Shown here one piece after another: positions 8,685 through 15,226 of a DNA stretch of 54,419 bases. The stretch comes from a virus, in IMG/VR virus record IMGVR_UViG_3300025508_000024, positions 1 through 54,419 of that record; one strand, 5' to 3'. The notes under the pieces were generated by a model, which worked only from the letters and a program-made list of their open reading frames with translations, did not search any database and was not told the origin of the DNA. Numbering within the stretch: the stretch's first letter is position 1; every line of letters begins with the position of its first letter. The position numbers were made by a program, and so were the translations under genes.

Positions 8685-9851
8685 TTAACAAGGTAACCAG
8701 GTCACATTATCTAGATTTTTCACACTACTTTTCAACCATTTTTCTTCTTGACTATCCTTGACATACAAGATATGTATCTTGCCTATCTTACCTTCTTGAT
8801 AACGTATAATTCTACCTACACGTTGTATCATAGTTAAGGACTTGCTAGTCAAGCCACATATAACAGCCATTGTAGCATCAGCCACATCGAAGCCCTGGTT
8901 CAAAGCTTTTGTAGAACACAGCACAGGCTTGTCACCTGATCTAAAATCTTTCAGTGCTTGTTCTTTTTGTTTCTTAGTTTTCCCACTGTGATATACAGTA
9001 GAGAATGTTTCTGTTGCATCTGCAAGTTTGTTAGTAAACTCATTGCTACCACCAAACACAAGTATCTTTTCACCTATGTTCTTGACAACAATCTTTTGCA
9101 ACTCTGCAATTTTACCATCGGCATGGTCTACCACAGCTTTACGTGCTCTAATAGAGCGATAGAACTGTGCAGCAGCAGCTTTATCTTCAGAGCTAGCCGT
9201 GTGTTTACCTGCACCCATAATATGCTTTGCTTTATCAAATGCACCAAACTGTCCAAGACAGTATTTAGCATATACAAATGTATTATTAGCTTTCTTGTAC
9301 TCTTTCTGTTCAACATCAGTTAGCTGTATAGGTATGCAAACTATCTCATAAGGAGAAACAAGGCCAAGCGCTACACATTCATCAAGACTTATCATATACA
9401 CTAGAGGAGCAATCTTGTACAACAACTCTTTATACTCGTAATCTTCAGGTAATGTAGCAGTCATGCACAATAATCTGTCCCAAGTATTGTTCTCAAAGAA
9501 CTTGCGATACTCAGGTGACAGACCAAGGTGTATCTCATCACAGACCACAACATCATAGTGCTGATCCTCTAGCTTGTAAGCAGAAGCATAACATAAGATG
9601 TCTACATTATCTAGCGCAGACTCATAGCCCCACTTAATAAACTCCTCTTTAAATTGGTCTTGCAACTGATGGGTAGGAACTAGTACAAGTCCCTTGCCAC
9701 CATCAGATAAGGTTTTAGCTACAGCTATAACACCACACCTAGACTTACCAAAGCCTGTACCAGCGATAATACTACCGTTAAAACCTTTCTTTGCCCAATT
9801 GTTAAGAGCTTTCTTTTGCTCTGTATCTTTTACTTTTATTAGTTTACTCAT
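8685..9851 (-). CDS. SF2 DNA helicase (DEAD/DEAH-like)
   Basis: A complete two-lobe SF2 helicase. Counted from the longer possible start at 9878, motif I is GTGFGKS (40-46), motif II DEIH (114-117), motif III TATLP (around 140) and motif VI QRVGRIIR (352-359). The size (388-397 residues) resembles T4 UvsW-type enzymes, which remodel forks and recombination intermediates. I prefer the ATG at 9851, preceded by TTTAGGG and overlapping the upstream stop by 8 bases, over the ATG at 9878 with a 35-base overlap. It sits between PolA-associated genes and the DnaB-like helicase. Confidence 0.85.
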   Translation of the reverse strand: MSKLIKVKDTEQKKALNNWAKKGFNGSIIAGTGFGKSRCGVIAVAKTLSDGGKGLVLVPTHQLQDQFKEEFIKWGYESALDNVDILCYASAYKLEDQHYDVVVCDEIHLGLSPEYRKFFENNTWDRLLCMTATLPEDYEYKELLYKIAPLVYMISLDECVALGLVSPYEIVCIPIQLTDVEQKEYKKANNTFVYAKYCLGQFGAFDKAKHIMGAGKHTASSEDKAAAAQFYRSIRARKAVVDHADGKIAELQKIVVKNIGEKILVFGGSNEFTNKLADATETFSTVYHSGKTKKQKEQALKDFRSGDKPVLCSTKALNQGFDVADATMAVICGLTSKSLTMIQRVGRIIRYQEGKIGKIHILYVKDSQEEKWLKSSVKNLDNVTWLPC

Positions 9852-10122
9852 CCCTAAATCTATCTGGATCTGGCTCATAGTCTTCGTAGTTTTCTTGTAT
9901 TATACCTTCAAGTTCATCTTTATCAAACTCTTCAAAACCCTGCATAAAATGCAGAATATCTACCTTTAACAGGTTACCATTAGTGTCTGTTAAGTTTGCC
10001 CATAAGGCATTAATTGTAACACCGCCGTGGTAACCTGTACCACTGTAGTCTAATTCAGATGATTCATATTCATAATCAACTTGGACCGTGTATCCATTTT
10101 CTAATTCTATTTCGTGTAACAT
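9844..10122 (-). CDS. Hypothetical acidic protein, 92 aa
   Basis: No family recognised. The N-terminal half is beta-rich (ENGYTVQVDYEYESSELDY and a GYHGGVTINALW stretch) and the C-terminal half is very acidic (DELEGIIQENYEDYEPD). It starts three bases after the stop of a small membrane protein gene and runs into the SF2 helicase gene with a short overlap, so it is a true operon member. Acidic early proteins of this kind can be DNA mimics or inhibitors, but nothing in the sequence shows this. Confidence 0.6.
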   Translation of the reverse strand: MLHEIELENGYTVQVDYEYESSELDYSGTGYHGGVTINALWANLTDTNGNLLKVDILHFMQGFEEFDKDELEGIIQENYEDYEPDPDRFRDE

Positions 10123-10125
10123 AAT

Positions 10126-10230
10126 TTAATTATTTATAATTAACATTGTTAATATTAATACTATTATACCTAGAAAGCCTATAGTACAGGCAAACATGTT
10201 GTAGTCAAATTCGTGTTTTGGTTTGTTCAT
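10126..10230 (-). CDS. Small membrane protein, 34 aa
   Basis: A short gene coupled by an ATGA overlap (bases 10227-10230) to the end of the DnaA-like gene and followed three bases later by the next start codon. The product has a polar N-terminus (MNKPKHEFDYN) and one strongly hydrophobic stretch of about 21 residues (MFACTIGFLGIIVLILTMLI), then two Asn. This is the layout of a single-pass phage membrane microprotein. The perfect spacing on both sides argues that it is real. Function unknown. Confidence 0.65.
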   Translation of the reverse strand: MNKPKHEFDYNMFACTIGFLGIIVLILTMLIINN

Positions 10231-10664
10231 GATAATATTACTTGTATTTTACTAATTTGCATTTGCAGTTCTTCATTTTCATGCTCAAGATATTCCACAC
10301 GAGCTGCAAACTTTTTTATCATTTCATCTTTATCATTAGAATCTGACATACCTTTAATTCCTATAGCTATTTCACATATATTAAAGAACTCTGCATATGC
10401 CTTATCTACATCCATAAGATCTGCATGCACTTTAAATGCGTGCAGCACTGTAGCATGATCTCTATGAAATATAGCAGCATTTACAGTAGAGCTGTATTTT
10501 AACTTATCATTAATAAGCACCATACATATACGTCTAGCCGCAACTACTTCACCGTTTCTGGTTTTACCTCTAATCTTACTGATTGGGACCTCAGTAAGTC
10601 TAGACACAGTAGCAAGTATTCTTGCAACGTTTGCATCTAGTTTATATAATTTTATTTTTCCCAT
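10227..10664 (-). CDS. DnaA domain IV-like DNA-binding protein with coiled coil
   Basis: 145 residues. The first ~85 resemble the C-terminal DNA-binding domain of DnaA: SRLTEVPISKIRGKTRNGEV, then a RRICMVLI helix, and the signature RDHATVLHAF, in which the DHATV element is the recognition-helix signature contacting DnaA boxes. The AAA+ ATPase domain is absent. The last ~35 residues (FAARVEYLEHENEELQMQIS) have coiled-coil spacing, suggesting dimerisation. It overlaps the polA stop by 13 bases. Likely roles are phage origin recognition or competition for host DnaA boxes; which one cannot be told from sequence. Confidence 0.8.
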   Translation of the reverse strand: MGKIKLYKLDANVARILATVSRLTEVPISKIRGKTRNGEVVAARRICMVLINDKLKYSSTVNAAIFHRDHATVLHAFKVHADLMDVDKAYAEFFNICEIAIGIKGMSDSNDKDEMIKKFAARVEYLEHENEELQMQISKIQVILS

Positions 10665-12541
10665 GATTTACTAATATTTGTGTCTGCTTTCAACAGACCG
10701 TTCGTAACTACCTCAAGAGCTGCTTGCTCCATTAGTCTTGTCATTGTAATCACCCACTCTTCTGCTATGCTCTCTTTACATATAGTGTCTACCTGGTCAT
10801 GTACTGTCATAACTATCTTTACAGGTAAGTCATACAGTTTAATGTGGTCTCTGATAAGAATCAAAGCTTTCTTAGTCATGTCAGCAGATGCACCTTGTAT
10901 AGGTGTATTCTTACTAGCGCGCTCTATACTACCAAGCTCAAAAGCCTGGCTCTTGTCTTTATAGATACGAGGGTACCATGTAGGAAACCAACGACGTCTG
11001 TTGTAGGGTGGAAATGTTTTGATATAACCAAACTTTTTGCCAAAGCTGCCTAGTTTATCTAGGAACCCGCCAATAGCTGGGAACGCTTCAAAGTATTTAT
11101 TAATCAGAGCTTCAGCTGCCTTTGTATTTATATCAAGAGTATCCGCAAGTTTATGTGGTCCCATACCATAGGCTAGTCCAAAGTTAATAGTCTTAACATT
11201 TGTACGTAGTTTACCGTGCTTAGGACATTTACACTTGCTTTTGTTCTTCATATAACTACAGTCATCTTCAGCCGCATCTATCCACTCTTGTCCGTATACA
11301 AGATCAGCACACACACTGTGTAAGTCTTGTCCTTTTTGAAGAGCTTTAATCCATACAGGATCACTAGAGCCAAATGCAATTACATTAAGCTCTTGAGAAG
11401 AATAGTCACTGCTGACGAAACACCAGCCGTCAGGAGCCAAAAAGCAATTACGGAACTTATTATCCGCAGGTATCTGTTGCATGTTTGGCTTCTTGGATGC
11501 GACCCGTCCAGTGTCAAGTATTTGATTGAATTGCGTATGTACTTTACCATCGCTTGAAACAAATTTAAAGAAGTCTTTACCGTAAGAAGTAGCAAGCTTC
11601 ATCTTTTCTTTGTATTTGACATACAAATCAATGACTTTGTGCTTACGTCTGTACTTGTACATTTTCTTACCGTTAACATCTTCTAGTTCAGGGACTAGTT
11701 TTTGAAATACTTTTAGAACTTGTGTAGGGCTAGTCCACTTGACCCCAACTTTACGTATATCTTCAATAGGAGTAAACAAGTCACCTTGAACATGAGTTAA
11801 CACAAAGCACGACAACTCTGGGACGATTTTTACCAGGTCATCTAATTTATCTCTCATGTCCAAGGCTTCTTGTTCGCTTGCACGTGCAATGACCTCCCAA
11901 GCATCTTTATCAATATCAATACCATTGTATTCAATATCAGAGAATGCTAACACTGCACGGTTTTCAAGTTCTACTACACTCTGTAGTTTAAACTCTTCTA
12001 TCTTAGGCAACTGTAGCTTACGAAGCTTACATAAATATTCTACGTCTTTGGCACCGTATACTATCTGGTCATCACGATAAGCTTGGCCGGATAACCCTAT
12101 AAATTGGTTTCTGATTTCCTTATTTAATTCTACATTTAAGTAGCGTTTACAGAGGTCTTTCAGTCCATAACCTATGTGACGACCACAAGATAGTATTCTT
12201 TCAACCAAAAACGTATCATAAACTCCATCACATTCTATACCTGACCACTTTTTAATAAACTTGTAGTCAAACTTAGCATTGTGAAATATCTTTATAATAG
12301 CAGGCGATTCTAATATATTTTTTAAAGGTGTAATATCAATAAACCTAGTGTCTATAACAAACTGCTGATGCTCGTCCCCAATCTGGAACATAATCATCTT
12401 CTTGCAAGTAAAGTCAAATCCTTCAGTTTCTGTATCAACACCTAGAACTTCTTTGTCGTGGCAATAGTCTACCACATTTTGAATAGTGCCTAGCTTATAT
12501 GAGTCGCTCAGACTTGTTGTTTGCGTTACTAATGTTATCAT
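10652..12541 (-). CDS. polA: Family A DNA polymerase with 3'-5' exonuclease
   Basis: A 629-residue replicative polymerase. The DnaQ-like exonuclease is intact at motif I (DTE at 36-38), with Exo II (FHNAKFDY) and Exo III (YGAKDVEYL). Polymerase motif A is DYSSQE (379-384). Motif B has R446, K450, F454 and Y458 in RTNVKTINFGLAYG; F454 corresponds to Phe762 of E. coli Pol I. Motif C is VHDQV, with HDQ at 581-583 where most PolA enzymes have HDE. Between motifs A and B lies a Cys/His-rich insertion (C428, C437, C439, H442) that could bind zinc. There is no 5'-3' exonuclease domain, as in T7-type polymerases. It is the core of the minus-strand replication operon. Confidence 0.93.
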   Translation of the reverse strand: MITLVTQTTSLSDSYKLGTIQNVVDYCHDKEVLGVDTETEGFDFTCKKMIMFQIGDEHQQFVIDTRFIDITPLKNILESPAIIKIFHNAKFDYKFIKKWSGIECDGVYDTFLVERILSCGRHIGYGLKDLCKRYLNVELNKEIRNQFIGLSGQAYRDDQIVYGAKDVEYLCKLRKLQLPKIEEFKLQSVVELENRAVLAFSDIEYNGIDIDKDAWEVIARASEQEALDMRDKLDDLVKIVPELSCFVLTHVQGDLFTPIEDIRKVGVKWTSPTQVLKVFQKLVPELEDVNGKKMYKYRRKHKVIDLYVKYKEKMKLATSYGKDFFKFVSSDGKVHTQFNQILDTGRVASKKPNMQQIPADNKFRNCFLAPDGWCFVSSDYSSQELNVIAFGSSDPVWIKALQKGQDLHSVCADLVYGQEWIDAAEDDCSYMKNKSKCKCPKHGKLRTNVKTINFGLAYGMGPHKLADTLDINTKAAEALINKYFEAFPAIGGFLDKLGSFGKKFGYIKTFPPYNRRRWFPTWYPRIYKDKSQAFELGSIERASKNTPIQGASADMTKKALILIRDHIKLYDLPVKIVMTVHDQVDTICKESIAEEWVITMTRLMEQAALEVVTNGLLKADTNISKSWEK

Positions 12542-12725
12542 CTGTTAGTTCTTTTAAGAATGTATCACTAAATTGTACTAGATATGTAGCATATGTTGTG
12601 GATACAAATTTACCTTGCCATTCTAATTCTGGCTGACCTTGTTGCTCAGCTGATCTAATCTTATGTCTTAAGGTTTCTATCTCTCCCTCTTGAATAGCTG
12701 CATATAACTCTTTCATCTTTCCCAT
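12495..12725 (-). CDS. Hypothetical protein, 76 aa
   Basis: No family recognised. Charged and helical, with an N-terminal heptad-like stretch (KMKELYAAIQEGEIETLRHK) followed by a Gln-rich linker and a more hydrophobic middle (TTYATYLVQFSDTFLKEL). The end overlaps the polA start by 47 bases, which is long but workable because polA has no nearby alternative ATG. It starts at the stop of the preceding 65-residue gene (one-base overlap). Early operon member of unknown role. Confidence 0.55.
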   Translation of the reverse strand: MGKMKELYAAIQEGEIETLRHKIRSAEQQGQPELEWQGKFVSTTYATYLVQFSDTFLKELTDDNISNANNKSERLI

Positions 12726-12922
12726 TATTTATATATTGTTATTGGTTCTTTCTTTATTTCTTCGTTCAGTGCCTGCTCTATATCTAATAATCTGTTGATA
12801 AGAAGTCTATGCTTTCTAACCAACTCACTACTAGAATCATATTGCTCTAGCTTAATTAAAGTGCGCTGTACGCTGTGTATAAGAAGAGATACTTCTCCTC
12901 TAGTTAAAGTAGTATTCTGCAT
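12725..12922 (-). CDS. Hypothetical helical protein, 65 aa
   Basis: I chose the ATG at 12922 (MQNTTLTRGEVSLLIHSVQ) rather than the in-frame upstream ATG at 12952, because the upstream part would be hydrophobic and would overlap a hairpin just before the gene. The product is almost wholly helical, with Leu/Glu/Lys heptads across residues 10-60 suggesting a coiled coil or small helical bundle. It overlaps the next gene by one base. No family or function recognised. Confidence 0.55.
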   Translation of the reverse strand: MQNTTLTRGEVSLLIHSVQRTLIKLEQYDSSSELVRKHRLLINRLLDIEQALNEEIKKEPITIYK

Positions 12923-12936
12923 GATAAATAGAATTA

Positions 12937-12962
12937 GACAACAAAGGGGCACAAGGCCCCTT
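12937..12962 (-). terminator. Hairpin terminator after the AT-hook gene
   Basis: A 7-bp G+C-rich stem AAGGGGC / GCCCCTT with a 5-base loop lies 31 bases past the AT-hook stop codon. On the minus strand it is followed by a short T-rich run (TTGTTGT). It probably gives partial termination before the polA operon genes. Confidence 0.6.
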
Positions 12963-12992
12963 CATTATCAATTAGTATTAACAGTCTATTGA

Positions 12993-13190
12993 TTAGGCTG
13001 TCTTCTTCGTAGTCTTAGTAGACTTCTTAGCTTTAGACCCTACAGGTCTTCCACGTCTTTTGGTTTTGGTTTTAGTCGTGGTAGTAAATAAGTCAATAGT
13101 AATCTGCTTTTCAGTTACTGTGACATTATGAGATGCAGATACTGTAGCTACTACCTTACCTGCGCTTTTTATTAATGTATTCATTTTCAA
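12993..13190 (-). CDS. AT-hook DNA-binding protein, 65 aa
   Basis: A small, very basic, Thr/Lys-rich protein. KRRGRPVGSKAKKS near residues 44-57 is a textbook AT-hook: a central GRP flanked by basic residues that inserts into the minor groove of A/T-rich DNA. The N-terminal half is short beta-type sequence and the C-terminus is a Lys/Thr tail. It probably coats or bends the AT-rich phage genome or acts as a histone-like regulator. It has its own Bacteroidota-type promoter (13233-13264) and a downstream hairpin terminator, so it is probably strongly expressed. Start may be 13190 or 13184. Confidence 0.7.
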   Translation of the reverse strand: MKMNTLIKSAGKVVATVSASHNVTVTEKQITIDLFTTTTKTKTKRRGRPVGSKAKKSTKTTKKTA

Positions 13191-13232
13191 TGATTTAGAT
13201 AATTATGTATAAATATTCTTTATAAAACTTTA

Positions 13233-13264
13233 CAAATATAGTAAATTTAGGTATACCAAACAAA
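13233..13264 (-). promoter_or_regulatory. Bacteroidota-type promoter for the AT-hook gene
   Basis: On the minus strand TTTG (13264-13261) is followed after 20 bases by TATATTTG (13240-13233). This matches the Bacteroidota sigma-ABfr consensus TTTG-N19/21-TAnnTTTG. Transcription would begin near 13226, about 36 bases before the AT-hook start codon. The -33 box lies in the loop of the preceding terminator hairpin, giving a compact terminator-promoter junction. Confidence 0.7.
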
Positions 13265-13279
13265 TGATATACCTAAATT
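13241..13279 (-). terminator. 12-bp hairpin terminator after the 212-aa gene
   Basis: A perfect 12-bp inverted repeat, AATTTAGGTATA / TATACCTAAATT with a 12-base loop, begins 8 bases past the stop codon of the 212-residue gene. On the minus strand it is followed by TTACTATATTTG, only moderately U-rich. Position and stem length support a terminator or 3'-end stabiliser for that mRNA. It overlaps the promoter of the next gene. Confidence 0.65.
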
Positions 13280-13286
13280 ATTTATA

Positions 13287-13925
13287 TTATCCTAGGTTTA
13301 ATCCTGCAACATCTGCAAACTTATCCAAGGCATCTGCGTTTTGTACAACAGCAGTGTCTGTCTTCAAGAATGTTTGCTCTGCAGCTGTGTCACCATAACA
13401 TGATACAACTTGTGCATTCATAAATACTTTCTTTCCATTGTGTAGCATAACTTCACCATCTTTACCTTTGCGCTTGCAGCGGTTCTCTGGATCTTCAGCT
13501 TGCCAAGCGTTAGGCTCTGTAGATTCAGTAATCTGAACTCTAGCACGAACAACTTCGCCATCAGGACTAGCTACACCAACAACAGTTGGATTAACAATGT
13601 TTAGTTCAACATAATTCTTATCTCTTTCAGCATCATGTTGCCAGCTATTAGCTACATGGTTAGGATCAATGTTGAATAATGGGTAAACATCTTCAGCAGT
13701 ACCAGTCAACCATGCACGATACCCTCTACGAGTAAATCTTACATCTGATTTGTTAGCAAGATATAATAAGTTTATACCTGCACCACCACCACTTCTGTAT
13801 GGATTGTTTACATTTTCAATAAATTCTAGCTGTACTTTGTCTGAACTTGTAGACCAGATTCTGTACAATAGTGTATCATTCTCATTTAGAGTGGGGATAC
13901 TACCACTGTTCATCGCATTTGTCAT
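13287..13925 (-). CDS. Hypothetical early protein, 212 aa
   Basis: No family recognised. The protein is soluble and beta-rich, with a Gly-rich loop (RSGGGAGINLLY) and a basic/aromatic stretch (RFTRRGYRAWL). A later segment has a CKRKGKDGEVMLHNGKKVF hairpin-like pattern with single cysteines. It is flanked by strong terminator structures and lies at the promoter-proximal end of the replication module, suggesting an abundant early protein. A nucleic-acid-binding role would fit the basic patches but is not shown. Confidence 0.6.
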   Translation of the reverse strand: MTNAMNSGSIPTLNENDTLLYRIWSTSSDKVQLEFIENVNNPYRSGGGAGINLLYLANKSDVRFTRRGYRAWLTGTAEDVYPLFNIDPNHVANSWQHDAERDKNYVELNIVNPTVVGVASPDGEVVRARVQITESTEPNAWQAEDPENRCKRKGKDGEVMLHNGKKVFMNAQVVSCYGDTAAEQTFLKTDTAVVQNADALDKFADVAGLNLG

Positions 13926-13943
13926 TTCTAATGGATTAAAAAA

Positions 13944-14186
13944 TTAATAATTAAGTTTGTCTATGTCTATAACATCGTATTTTGCACGACATAAGTCATC
14001 ATAAGATATAGCTATCTGTCTAATATCCTTCTGCCCAATGCATTGAGAATAAAAGTCATGAGCTTCTTCACTATTACCAAAAACTGATGTTCTTTGGCAA
14101 GTGTGATAGTTTAGTGGCACTGTAGTGTCACCCGATTCATCGCAACTGTAAGTTACTGTCCAAATTAGTCTTTCATTTTCTTTCAC
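13944..14186 (-). CDS. Hypothetical protein, 80 aa
   Basis: No family recognised. A small soluble protein with four cysteines (C15, C30, C49, C66), possibly two pairs, and mixed alpha/beta character (RLIWTVTYSCDESG at the start, AHDFYSQCIGQKDIRQIAIS in the middle). It is the first gene downstream of structured RNA A on the minus strand and ends 19 bases before the 212-residue gene, so those two form one transcription unit. Function unknown. Confidence 0.6.
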   Translation of the reverse strand: MKENERLIWTVTYSCDESGDTTVPLNYHTCQRTSVFGNSEEAHDFYSQCIGQKDIRQIAISYDDLCRAKYDVIDIDKLNY

Positions 14187-14221
14187 TTTCTTTTAGATTT
14201 AATAAATTAGTAATTATATAT

Positions 14222-14590
14222 TGTGGTTAGCAATGACACACTTTCAGCAGTGTCCTCTGTTAATTATAAAAAAGAGAGTACAGATCCTAGTCTTATTTCT
14301 GTATTTCACCGCTTCACTTGTATCGGGATGGTGGTTATGTGCACTAACCAACTCTCTTTATGTTACTAATAACAGGTCAGCAGCCGTTTTTCTCGATGTT
14401 ACATTCCCCTTTGAGGCACCTCTACTGTTCGTCACTAGTTCTAGAAGGTTATCACTAACCACTAGGCTTATTGTTACACCTGTTATTATATTATGTCAAG
14501 TGTATCCGTAGGACTACCTCTCGTAGGTATATTAAGCAGTAGCCACGACTGGCCTTGCTCCCCCAGGATACATTGCTTGATTATATCTCG
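14222..14590 (-). ncRNA. Large structured RNA A (unidentified class)
   Basis: This stretch has no credible gene but holds nested, mostly perfect helices on the minus strand. P1 pairs 14580-14576 and 14572-14566 with 14507-14496 (5 + 7 bp). P2 is the AGCA..GGCCA / UGGCU..UGCU hairpin (14533-14558). P3 is UACCU/AGGUA. P4 is an 11-bp long-range helix, 14488-14478 with 14377-14367. P5 is GGUUA-GUGA-UAACC (14460-14447, GNRA loop). P6 is a 9-bp long-range helix, 14359-14351 with 14279-14271. A G.U pair in P2 favours the minus strand. It lies between the lipoprotein operon and the replication genes. I could not match it to RNase P, tmRNA or a group I/II intron; large phage RNAs such as GOLLD or ROOL are possible relatives to test. 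Confidence 0.65.
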
Positions 14591-14610
14591 TCCAACCTTT
14601 AGCGTAAAGC

Positions 14611-14799
14611 TTATTCAGTTAGTGAAGGAGCATCCACCGAGATTGTATTATTATACTGAATCCAAATAGAATCAGCTTTGTAATTGTATTCTGACCACAG
14701 TTGGTCAAGTTCATAGTCGAGCTTAGCACGCTCAAGACTACGTGTTGTACCACAGCTACCTAGAGCTATGATACAAATAAGTATAATTAGATATTTCAT
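14611..14799 (-). CDS. Small lipoprotein, 62 aa
   Basis: An N-terminal lipoprotein signal: MKYLIILICIIALGSC, with lipobox LGSC placing the lipidated Cys at 16. The mature part of about 47 residues is charged and helical (SLERAKLDYELDQLWSEYNY). Short lipoproteins with a helical periplasmic part next to a two-TM protein recall o-spanins of lysis cassettes; a surface exclusion lipoprotein is an alternative. Its ATG overlaps the stop of another lipoprotein gene (ATGA at 14796-14799), so the two are translationally coupled. Last gene before RNA A. Confidence 0.7.
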   Translation of the reverse strand: MKYLIILICIIALGSCGTTRSLERAKLDYELDQLWSEYNYKADSIWIQYNNTISVDAPSLTE

Positions 14800-14936
14800 C
14801 GTTTCATTTTACAATGTGATTTTACATATCCATTTCCTGTCAATGTTTTCGGTGAGGAACATGATGTTAACCACACCGCAAGGACAAAGAGTACAACTAG
14901 TACTCTTAAGTCCTTGAGGGTATAATTACTATTCAT
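14796..14936 (-). CDS. Tiny lipoprotein, 46 aa
   Basis: The start at 14936 overlaps the two-TM gene by 8 bases, and the stop overlaps the next start as ATGA. The protein has a short polar N-terminus with K8 and R11, a hydrophobic helix (VLVVLFVLAVWLTSC) and an LTSC lipobox with Cys26. The mature peptide is only about 21 residues, containing PKTLTGNGYVKSHCKMKR with a second Cys. Perfect coupling on both sides supports a real gene. It could be an accessory spanin-like or exclusion lipoprotein; no homologue recognised. Confidence 0.7.
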   Translation of the reverse strand: MNSNYTLKDLRVLVVLFVLAVWLTSCSSPKTLTGNGYVKSHCKMKR

Positions 14937-15171
14937 TGTCTAAATAGTGTTTGTAACTCCAGTTGTCCATCTTTGTCTGATACATCTCAGATCTTTTGAT
15001 GAACGCTGCAGTTAGCATTATTGTAACAGCTGTTGCGCAGCCGTACAAAATTGAAGTATTAACAATAGCGAATATTGCAAGTATTATAGATACAATACCT
15101 GTAAGAAACGCTAACAATTGATAGCAGAACTTTAGTCTGCCGTAAGTATAATAAGACATAATATATAACAT
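14929..15171 (-). CDS. Two-TM membrane protein, holin-like
   Basis: About 76-80 residues with two hydrophobic segments (about 16-38, LLAFLTGIVSIILAIFAIV, and 41-58, ILYGCATAVTIMLTAAF) and a charged C-terminus (KRSEMYQTKMDNW). Two TM helices plus a charged tail is a class II holin-like layout. The first gene of a three-gene coupled operon with two lipoproteins. A hammerhead ribozyme lies just upstream: cleavage would leave only 11 bases before the ATG at 15171, or 23 before the in-frame ATG at 15159. Holin function is inference; a second holin-like gene (45886-46302) exists in the late module. Confidence 0.65.
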   Translation of the reverse strand: MLYIMSYYTYGRLKFCYQLLAFLTGIVSIILAIFAIVNTSILYGCATAVTIMLTAAFIKRSEMYQTKMDNWSYKHYLDNE

Positions 15172-15176
15172 TGGTT

Positions 15177-15226
15177 GATATAGACACTTTACAGTGTTTC
15201 GTCTATTGAAGACTCATCAGTATATC
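15177..15226 (-). ncRNA. Hammerhead ribozyme 1 (type I)
   Basis: Every invariant hammerhead position is present on the minus strand. Stem I is GAUAUA (15226-15221) with UAUAUC (15182-15177). The core is CUGAUGA (15220-15214). Stem II is GUCU/AGAC with a 5-base loop (15213-15201). GAAA occupies 15200-15197, and its last A pairs to begin stem III, ACACU/AGUGU with a GUAA tetraloop. The cleavage triplet is GUC with C17 at 15183, so scission falls between 15183 and 15182. Stems II and III are capped and stem I is open, which makes it type I. It lies 6-11 bases before the holin-like start codon, so cleavage would set the 5' end of that mRNA. Confidence 0.9.

Noticed and set aside
14222-14250. Fourth hammerhead-like CUGCUGAAAGUGUGUC
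   Set aside because: CUGCUGA is not the core sequence, GAAA is not placed between stems II and III, and stem II is missing. More likely the hairpin end of RNA A.
14221-14511. Plus-strand 96-aa ORF
   Set aside because: It lies opposite RNA A. The bases form long perfect minus-strand helices, and the protein has no coherent composition or coupled neighbours.
14222-14590. Group I or group II intron
   Set aside because: No recognisable P7 (AAGAUAUAGUCC-like) or domain V, and the flanks are intergenic rather than exonic.
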